From: Opitutales bacterium
GTDB lineage: Bacteria; Verrucomicrobiota; Verrucomicrobiia; Opitutales; T3Sed10-336
Direction of reading: 5' to 3'
NCBI GenBank assembly: GCA_007130045.1
Contig: SLTG01000101.1
Coordinates: 1 to 55,869, forward strand
DNA: 55,869 nt
Below the pieces are notes generated by a model. That model did no database searches and was not told where the DNA came from. It saw only the letters and a program-made list of their open reading frames with translations. Both the position numbers and the translations under genes were made by a program. Position 1 is the stretch's first letter; every line of letters begins with the position of its first letter. This document shows, piece after piece, positions 16,709 through 24,600 of the stretch.

Positions 16709-18322
16709 CTACTTCGGCACCAAAACGTTCCGTACACTTTTCGCCAAACCTTCGAGACTGAACGGTTTCAGTAAGAAACCGTCGGGTTTATCCGTACCCA
16801 TCTCGCCTGAGACGGTTGCCTGCGGGTAACCGCTCATCATCAAGACTGTGGCCCGGGAGTCGATCTTGCGTATTTCCGTCAATGCTTCCACGCCCCTCAT
16901 ATCGGGCATAGTCATATCCAGCACAACGGCCGAAATCTCGGCACGTCTCCGCCGGTATTCTTCAACGCCCGCGGTCCCGCATCCTGCCGTGACGACGGAG
17001 AACCCAAGCAGCTCCAGCATTTCCTTCGCGGTCTCGCAAACACCGGGCTCGTCGTCCACAACGAGAATAAGCCCGCCTTGTTCTCTTTGCTTCAAAGGAT
17101 CCACTTCCTTTTTCGCGGCCGATTTCTTAGCCTTTGCGGCCGGAGGAAGATAGATCCGCACGGTCGTTCCTTTGCCGGGTACGGTCGTTATGGCGCACCC
17201 CCCTTTGAACGAGTTTACAATTCCCTGCACCGTCGAGAGGCCCAAACCCCTTCCGGTGAATTTCGTCGAGAAAAACGGATCAAAAGCCCGGCTGAGCGTT
17301 TCCCGGGTCATTCCGGCGCCGTTATCCGAGACTTCAAAAAATGCCGCATTCCCCACAGGCAATGCCGAGGGGAAGGCAAGCGTCTTCAAATCGCCCTTTC
17401 CGATTCGGCCAACTCCCGTGGCTATTCGAATCTCGCCGTCCTTATCGCCGATCGCTTCGGCGGCGTTCATGACAAGGCTCATTACCACCTGCTCGATCTG
17501 CGAAGCCTCGGCAATGACCGGAGGCACGGCCATGCCAGGCTCCACCTTCAGCGAAATGTCCGCGGTGACAACACCCCTGAGCAGATGATGAAGGTGCCCG
17601 ATGACGTCGTTCAAATCCACCTCATGAAGCTCCATGCTTTCCTGGCCGGCGTATGCCAGCATCTTCCTGCACAACCCGGCCGCTTCCAGAGAACACTTTT
17701 CTATTTGTTCGAGATTGGCACGTACCGGCGAGTCCTTCTCCAATTTGCTCATCCCCAAATTCGCGTTGCCGAGAATCCCCGTGAGCAGATTGTTAAAGTC
17801 GTGCGCGACACCCCCGGCCAGAATCGTCAGCCCCTCCAGCTTCTCCCTTCTTTCGCGGCCGATCCTTGCCTCTTCTTCCCTGGTTATGTCACGAATCAGG
17901 ACCAATGCTTCCCTTGTATCCGATGGGATGACACGCGCTTCAAAATGAAGCTCTCCGGCGGGAACCTTCAGGTAGTATTGAAACGACTGGAGAGATTCGG
18001 TGGCAAAGGATTCACGGATGTACTCCAGAAAATGATCTGCCTGCTTTTTCGGAAACACATCCGCGAGCCTCTTGCCAATCAATTCCTTTCTCGGCCGAAA
18101 GAGCTTCTCGTCTGAAGGAGTCAGGACGTCCAGAATTTCACCCTCCCTGCTTATTCGCATTATGATATCCGGAATAAGCTCTAGAATTTTGCTTGTATCC
18201 ACTGAATCTGTCTTCCTCCCAAAAAGTCGTTCTGTCCACCGTGCCCGCTTCAGCCCATTCCCGAACCCTCGTCCCGGTGATTCGCCTAATGCGTCATAGG
18301 GGAATCCCTTGGTTTGTGTCAA
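16709..18322 (-). CDS. Cytosolic hybrid histidine kinase (PAS-HisKA-HATPase-REC)
   Basis: 537 aa with no membrane segment. A PAS-type sensor covers about residues 42-150 (ILELIPDIIMRISREGEILDV). The phosphoacceptor region is LAGGVAHDFNNLLTGILGN, with His near 174. The ATPase boxes are MNAAEAIG, VSDNGAGM and GRGLGLSTVQGIV. A linker rich in Lys/Ala joins a C-terminal receiver with LVVDDEP, phosphoacceptor VVLDMTMPDM (Asp near 469), MSGYP and LKPFS. All catalytic positions look intact. The receiver probably relays phosphate or feeds back on the kinase. It sits next to the membrane kinase on the same strand; no output regulator is adjacent. Confidence 0.9.
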   Translation of the reverse strand: MTQTKGFPYDALGESPGRGFGNGLKRARWTERLFGRKTDSVDTSKILELIPDIIMRISREGEILDVLTPSDEKLFRPRKELIGKRLADVFPKKQADHFLEYIRESFATESLQSFQYYLKVPAGELHFEARVIPSDTREALVLIRDITREEEARIGRERREKLEGLTILAGGVAHDFNNLLTGILGNANLGMSKLEKDSPVRANLEQIEKCSLEAAGLCRKMLAYAGQESMELHEVDLNDVIGHLHHLLRGVVTADISLKVEPGMAVPPVIAEASQIEQVVMSLVMNAAEAIGDKDGEIRIATGVGRIGKGDLKTLAFPSALPVGNAAFFEVSDNGAGMTRETLSRAFDPFFSTKFTGRGLGLSTVQGIVNSFKGGCAITTVPGKGTTVRIYLPPAAKAKKSAAKKEVDPLKQREQGGLILVVDDEPGVCETAKEMLELLGFSVVTAGCGTAGVEEYRRRRAEISAVVLDMTMPDMRGVEALTEIRKIDSRATVLMMSGYPQATVSGEMGTDKPDGFLLKPFSLEGLAKSVRNVLVPK

Positions 18323-18364
18323 CTTCTTAATTGCATCCCCTTAAAGACCCGTTCTCCCGCTAAT

Positions 18365-18456
18365 CCGAATGGCACTCAGAACACGCTTCCAGCGTGTTGT
18401 CTCCGGCTGGAAGCCTGCGCTACTTCGACCGAGCGCCTTATTTGAGCGCCATTCGG
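18365..18456. repeat. Nested palindromic element (REP-like), copy 2
   Basis: Outer inverted arms CCGAATGGC (18365-18373) and GCCATTCGG (18448-18456) enclose two inner hairpins: ACACGC-TTCCA-GCGTGT (18381-18397) and GGCT-GGA-AGCC (18405-18415). The inner hairpins resemble those at 656-741. It lies between the acyltransferase fusion gene and the hybrid kinase gene. Confidence 0.6.
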
Positions 18457-18591
18457 GCTAACTCCGCATTAAATCGACAGGTAAAATTCGGCTAATGACT
18501 CCGAATGGTGCAGATCGCGGGATACGAACCGCCCCTGTTTCCCTGTCCTTATGGACGGAACAGGTAGTTGCGCAAAAATAGCCAAGCATTT

Positions 18592-21303
18592 TTATTCAGC
18601 TTCCTTCCGCATTCGTTCCACGGCGTCGTGAAGGGCGTTGGTGATCCGCTCGTGGGTGGAATCACCTTTCCCTTGCCGCGCCAGTTCGTCCGGGTGAATC
18701 GGCTTGCCGATGCGGACGATGATTTTGCCGGGCTTCGGGATTGCCCGGCCGGGCGGGAGCGCCGCGTACGTACCCTTAATGTAAACGGGCAGAACGGGAG
18801 CGGGGTGCTGTTCAAGAATCAGGCCAAGTCCCGGACGAAACGGCCGCAGCTCTCCGTTCGGAGAACGCCCGCCCTCAGGGAACCAGACGAGGGGAGCGCC
18901 GCGCTTGAGCACGGCGGCGCCGAAGGCGAGGCTGGAGAGGGGCCCGCGCCGCGGATCGATCGGCACAACTTGTCCGAGTCGGCTCAGCGCTCGCCAGAAG
19001 CGGTTTTTAAAAAGGGCGTCGGTCAATCCCGCCCAGAAGAAAGTCCGGATTGTTCCGAAGTCGAAGGCGGCGATGAGCGCCGATCCGTCCAGGTAACTGA
19101 CATGGTTCGGCGTCAGTACGTAGGGACCTTGTTCCGGAAGATTCTCCCGGCCGCGCAATTCGACGCGAAAAAGGCCGCGCATGAGGGCTTCGTGCATCCA
19201 ATACAACGGTCGGCCGATCACTTCGTGGAAGGTTGATCGCGGTTCGATCCAGCGCAGGTCGGTCTCGCTCAGGACGGACTCGGGATCCTTGAGTGCCCGG
19301 CGCGTATCTCCCGGCGAACGGTCCTTCCCGCCGCCGGCCGCGGCTTCAAGGAGGTCGTGAACGGTACGGGCGCGCTCGATGACTTCCTCGCCGAGTGAAA
19401 TCCCGAGCCGTTCCTCCGCCGTGCCGGTAAGTTCAACCCATTCCATCGAGTCAATGCCGAGATCGCTGTCGAGCCGTGACTCCGGCTCGAGACGGTGGTC
19501 GGCATAGCGTTCGGAAAGGAAATTCCAGAGCTTCCGGGCCGGTTCGTTATCGAGAAGACTTTGGTCTTCGGATGACATTTCCTCAATCGGGATCGGACCC
19601 TTGGGCGAGGATGCGTCCGAATCCTTATCCTCGGATTCGAACCGTTCCGCCAGTTCGTGACGACGGATTTTTCCCATCCGGGTGCGCGGAAGCGCGCGGC
19701 CGCTCAGTTTGAAGGCCGACAATCTCTGGTAGGACGGAAGATTTCGGCTGATTCGTTCCAGTGCTTTTGAGACATGCTCCCGTGCGTTGGATTGAGGTAC
19801 GCTTTCATTGGGGACCAGGAGGGCGACGAGCTTGCCCTCTCGCTGAATGATCCCCGCCTCGTCGATCTCGTCGCAATCCGCGTAAACCTCTTCCAGCGTT
19901 TCCGGCGCGATGTTTTCCCCGCCCTCGAGCACCAGCATCGTGGAAACGCGTCCATGCACCGTCACGTAGCCGTCGGCGTCTATACGGCCAAAATCCCCGG
20001 TTCGGAACCATCCGTCGCTAAACGCTTTTTCCGTTTCCTCGGTCAGGCCGTGGTAGCCCGCGAATACCCCGGGTCCGCGGGCGAGAATCTCGCCCGCGTC
20101 TCGATCGCCGTTGGCGTCTGGATTGCTTTCGTCGCCCGGGCGTGACGAGGTGTCGATTTTGAGTTGCGTTCCATTGACCGGCCGGCCCACGGTATCAAAC
20201 CTCGGATCTCCCGGAGAAAGAATGGTCAGCAGCGGGGAAGTTTCGGTCAGGCCGTAGCCGATCGCCACATTCCAGCCGAAAGCTTCGAGTTGTCGAGCGA
20301 GGTTCGGATCGAGGGGCGAACCGCCGGAGGCCATCAGGCGCACGTTGCCCCCGAGACGCCGGTGCAGGGAACCGAAGAGGAGACGCCCGAGACGCAACCC
20401 CAGCCGCTTCCGCGCGCCGCGGCTCGTCCTTAACGCCGCGCGGAATACAATGCGGGTCAGCATCCCGCTGTGTTCGGCCCGCTGACGGATCCCGTCCACC
20501 AGTGCCCTATGGAGGCGGGGAACACCGATGACGACCGAGGCTTGGCTCTCCCGGATGGCACGGACCAGTTCGGGGCCGGTGAGCGCCGAAGGCAGGACAA
20601 CCGGCAAGCCGGCGTGCAGCGGGGCGAGCAGTCCGCAAACGAATGGATAAACATGGTGAAGGGGAAGAGGGAGGAGCATGCGGTCGCCATCTCGAATCAG
20701 ACCGCTGTCGAGGAGTACTTTGAACTGGTAGGCGACATTGCGCCGCGACAGGGGAACCCCTTTGGGCGGACCGGTTGTTCCCGAGGTATAGAACAAAACC
20801 GCCCGGGATTCGGGATCGGACGTTTCCGGGGCGGCGGCTTCGTCCGCATCAATGCTCCGCCAGGCATCGTCTCCGTCCTCGCTGTCGAGACGCAGGAGCA
20901 TCGGTTTTTCATCGGGATTCAGTTTCTCAAGACGATGTGCCCCGCGTTCGTCCGTAAAAAGGCGAATTGGACGGGAATCGCCGAGCGCGTGGAGCAATCC
21001 TTTGTCGGGCATCTGCGCGTCGATCGGAACGACGGTTCCGCCGGCGCGGAGGATGCCCAGTGCAACCGCGATGTAGGGCGCCGAGGGCGGTGCCAAAAGG
21101 GCGACCGGTGCTTCAGGTTCCAGGCCCTCCCTGCGAAGACCGGCGGCGATTCTGCCTGCGGTCGCGTCAAGTTGTTCGAAGGACCAGTGTTCGACGGATT
21201 CCCGGCCGAAAACGAATAAGGCCGTCTCCTTTCGGTTTCCGCCCAGCCGCGTGAGCGACACGCGGGGTTCGGAAGACTTGGATTCCTGGATGCTCTGGTT
21301 CAT
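18592..21303 (-). CDS. AMP-ligase / acyl-carrier / PlsC acyltransferase fusion
   Basis: A 903-aa multidomain enzyme. Residues ~20-520 form an acyl-CoA/ACP synthetase-type adenylating domain, with FYTSGTTGPPKG near 175, GYGLTETSP, and GWFRTGDFGRID. About 580-655 is a carrier domain with LGIDSMEW, the Ser (~617) being the phosphopantetheine site. About 690-903 is a glycerolipid acyltransferase with NHVSYLDGS (HX4D, ~733) and WFPEGGRSPNG (~810). The likely reaction is activation of a fatty acid, loading on the carrier and transfer to lysophospholipid. E. coli Aas combines the same two enzymes in the reverse order and without a carrier. The protein has no obvious transmembrane helix; membrane association is expected from the acyltransferase. 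Confidence 0.9.
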   Translation of the reverse strand: MNQSIQESKSSEPRVSLTRLGGNRKETALFVFGRESVEHWSFEQLDATAGRIAAGLRREGLEPEAPVALLAPPSAPYIAVALGILRAGGTVVPIDAQMPDKGLLHALGDSRPIRLFTDERGAHRLEKLNPDEKPMLLRLDSEDGDDAWRSIDADEAAAPETSDPESRAVLFYTSGTTGPPKGVPLSRRNVAYQFKVLLDSGLIRDGDRMLLPLPLHHVYPFVCGLLAPLHAGLPVVLPSALTGPELVRAIRESQASVVIGVPRLHRALVDGIRQRAEHSGMLTRIVFRAALRTSRGARKRLGLRLGRLLFGSLHRRLGGNVRLMASGGSPLDPNLARQLEAFGWNVAIGYGLTETSPLLTILSPGDPRFDTVGRPVNGTQLKIDTSSRPGDESNPDANGDRDAGEILARGPGVFAGYHGLTEETEKAFSDGWFRTGDFGRIDADGYVTVHGRVSTMLVLEGGENIAPETLEEVYADCDEIDEAGIIQREGKLVALLVPNESVPQSNAREHVSKALERISRNLPSYQRLSAFKLSGRALPRTRMGKIRRHELAERFESEDKDSDASSPKGPIPIEEMSSEDQSLLDNEPARKLWNFLSERYADHRLEPESRLDSDLGIDSMEWVELTGTAEERLGISLGEEVIERARTVHDLLEAAAGGGKDRSPGDTRRALKDPESVLSETDLRWIEPRSTFHEVIGRPLYWMHEALMRGLFRVELRGRENLPEQGPYVLTPNHVSYLDGSALIAAFDFGTIRTFFWAGLTDALFKNRFWRALSRLGQVVPIDPRRGPLSSLAFGAAVLKRGAPLVWFPEGGRSPNGELRPFRPGLGLILEQHPAPVLPVYIKGTYAALPPGRAIPKPGKIIVRIGKPIHPDELARQGKGDSTHERITNALHDAVERMRKEAE

Positions 21304-21664
21304 ATCTCGGCCCCCTGAAGGTACTGTTACCTGAAGGCGTTTGTCCGGTCAAGGCAGGCGCGTCGAACATGGAGGTATGAGGGGCCGGTGGAGGTCATTC
21401 CACAAATGGATGATTTTCGTGCGGCGGTAATTGAACTGCATGAGATTTTTATCCTGGACGAAGCTGTTTGTTGAACGGAAGCGAAAGAGTAAACGAATTG
21501 TTAAAATCGCGCTTTCTGATCGAAAGGGATTTTTATGGTTGATCCGCCAAAGGTCGGATCACTAGGAATTCCCGCGTTTTTTCGGAAACGCATGTCTTGT
21601 GTGCTTTTTAGTATTATGAACTGGAATACTCGAACTGAATTCCCGATTTTTTGTGATTGAGAAA
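21304..21664. other. Divergent intergenic region upstream of cluster B
   Basis: No gene is supportable here. It separates the minus-strand acyltransferase fusion from the plus-strand giant gene and must hold the promoters of both. The last ~120 nt is AT-rich (TTTTTTCGG, TTTTTAGTATTATG). I could not pick out a convincing -35/-10 pair at normal spacing. Confidence 0.5.
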
Positions 21665-24600
21665 ATGCGCAGTGTATGGCTCCTTCGTGCGGGCGGATTG
21701 TTTCCCGCCATTGCGGTATTGGCGGCGGCGGGTTGGGCGGAAGGCTCCGACACGGTGACATCGCTGGAAGTCACGAATCCGGGCGGCTTTGTGCTGGCCT
21801 CGGACGCCGGCGACGAACGGGAGGGGTACGACCGGGATCGCCTGAATGTCGGGACGGACGTGACTTTCCGCCGGGACGGCGCGCCGGCCGGGGAGGTGGA
21901 CTACCGGCTGGTGTACCGCCTGCTCGACGACGAGGGTCAGCCGCAGCGGGTCGGCTGGCGATTCGATCTACAGATCGGGTACGTACAGGTGTATGAGTCG
22001 GTGAAACCGATTATCGTCGATTTTTCCTCTTCGAATGTGCGGACGGGCTCCTTTGAACACCGGATCGCCGTGCTCCCGCCCAATCCCCTGTTTATCGACG
22101 GGCTCGGCGGGCGACTCGATCACACGCGGCAATATACGGTCGAAGTCACCGTCGAACGCGACGTGAGCGGGGACGAAAACTGGGTGGAACGCGGCGGCGG
22201 CGAGACCGATCCGGAATACTTTATTCATTTCAACCATACCGACCCGGACACGCCAGCCGACCATGTCCTGATCCGGCTGGACGAGATTTCGTACACTCGT
22301 ACCTACCTCGTCGATACGGTGGAAGAGCGGGACTCTCTGGAAGCGCGGATCAACTACCGCATGTGGCGGTGGGACAATTTCCTGGACTCCTCGCCGACAA
22401 CGAAGAACATCGAAGTTACGTTTGACTTCGTGCTCCGCGAGGCGGGATCCGGCGAAGAGGTGCCGCTGGAAAGCAATTCGACGACGGCGACCCCCTGGAT
22501 TTTCGAGTTCCAGAATGTGTCGCCCAGGCAACCCTACCTGCGCGTTACGTTTCACACGTTCGATCTCGTTCCGGTCGCCGGCACGCGGCTGGATTCGCCG
22601 AACGAGGAGTACGTGCTCGAGGTGGTCGCCTCTCACGTCGATGTGCCCGACGGCGATCCGGTCGAGACGAACCTCCTGGAGACGCCGGCGGAGCGGCTGC
22701 TCCATTTCAACGGGACGCTTCTGTTCGGTGACTTTTCGGCCACGTTCGACGAGCTCGGCAACGACCCCGAGCCGGGAGCGACGGGTCTTGGGTACGTGGC
22801 GAGCCAGGTGGAAGTGCTCGAGGGCGGGGGTCGCGTGGACGGCCACGAGGACTTTCTTTTCAACGAGGACGTCCTGCTGGACGTGCAGTTGCTTGCCAAC
22901 GGCGACGCCCAGGTCGTGGACGGGCGTGTCGGGTTGATTCCCGAAACCATCGATGAAGAGGTGGTCATGGGAGAAATGGCGGGTTGGCGGTACGCGCGCA
23001 CGGGCTTGGAGCTTCATCCGGGCGGCGTGGAGGGCGGCGTGTACCTCTTGTTTCCCTACGGCATGGGGTTCCGGGATACGGTTATGGAGACGGTGTTCGG
23101 CCCGCGAACATATATTCCGTACATGCCGTTCACCTCGGAAACCTACAACCTCGATCTCGAACCGGCAAACAATCTCGAACGGGACATGAGCGGGATGGAT
23201 CGCGACTTCTGGTTCTTTGACGAATCATGGCCGGTGGCCTTCCGGGCGAACGCGATCGAATGGAACCGGGAAACCGGTGCATTGACGATCGATGCCGTGG
23301 AGGTCGAGTATGTTCACGAACACGCCGTGTCGACGATCGAGGATCAGGAGGAGTACCTGGTGAATCCGGGGGAAGCGCACCGGGCTTCCAATAAACGCTA
23401 TTTCCGCTCGGCGGTATCCGTCGGGCAGGAGGTTGTCTTTGAAACCGCTTCGGATGGTACGGTGCGCTCGACGTTCACCGTTCAGCTCGCAAACAGCGGC
23501 GAATACCGCCCGCACTTTCCGGTCGGGCACCGCGTGGAATGGGACGGGCCCGCGAACGAGAGCCGGATCGAGGTCGTTGGCGGCAGGGTGGATCCCGAGT
23601 CGAGCCACCTGAGCGGGGTCGCGGAGGTGGACCTGGCCTTCAATCCGGATTGCCCGGACGGCGGATGCGACGACGGTACCGGCGAAGCGAGTCTTGTGTT
23701 TAATCCCGACAACGAACGCGTGCATTTCACCGGTAACGGAGGATTGCACGCTCAGGGAGTCATGGAAGCGCCCACGGAACTCCACTGGGGTTATATTTCC
23801 GCGGAGGCCTTCGCCCACGAGACCGACCCGTTCCTCGAGGCCCAATATCACGCCGCGGGCGTGCGTATGGACGCGGCTTTCTATGAGGGCGGGCTTGTTG
23901 ACGGCCCCTCCGCGCTGCTTCTGGCGGGAGTGGACCCGGACGACAGGAAATCGCTCGAGCTTCCGGACACTCCCGAATACCGCGCGGGCCACGGGGATTA
24001 TTCCGGACTGAACTTCCGGGTGGACGATGAGCCGGGCGCAATGAACGCGGTCAGTCTCATCGGCGGGGAAACCGCGGAATTCGAATTGACGAAACGCTCG
24101 AAGTTTTACGCGCGCTTCTCGGGGGTCAGCGGTATATACGAGGCGGTCCCGGGAACGTTCCCGCAGGAAATGACGATTTACGGGTACGAGTTCGAGTTCA
24201 CCAATTTCGGGCTTTCGTTCCTGTCGAGCGCCAACCGGGAGTCCCGCACGAACGGGCAACTCGACCTGCCGAATCCGAGCGGGTTCGTGCAGGAGTTCGA
24301 AGAACTCACGCTGACCTGTCTCGGGGATCTGGACCGGGCCGATCCGCCCGAAGGGGATCGGGACACCTTGAGTTACTGGGCGGCCGAGTTCCTGGCGCAT
24401 TCGATACGCTTTGTGACCGATGACGCCTGCGAGGACGATTCGGTCCTCGCCCTGGGCGTCGAGACCGGAGGGGACGCGTTCGCCGAGCGGTTCGCGGGAG
24501 AACTCGGGATCTTTCCGAACGGGGACCTCACTTCCGCCGCGGCGCCGAACGCTCCGGAAGGGCTCGACTCGCGCCTTCTCGCGCCGACGCTCGTGCACTT

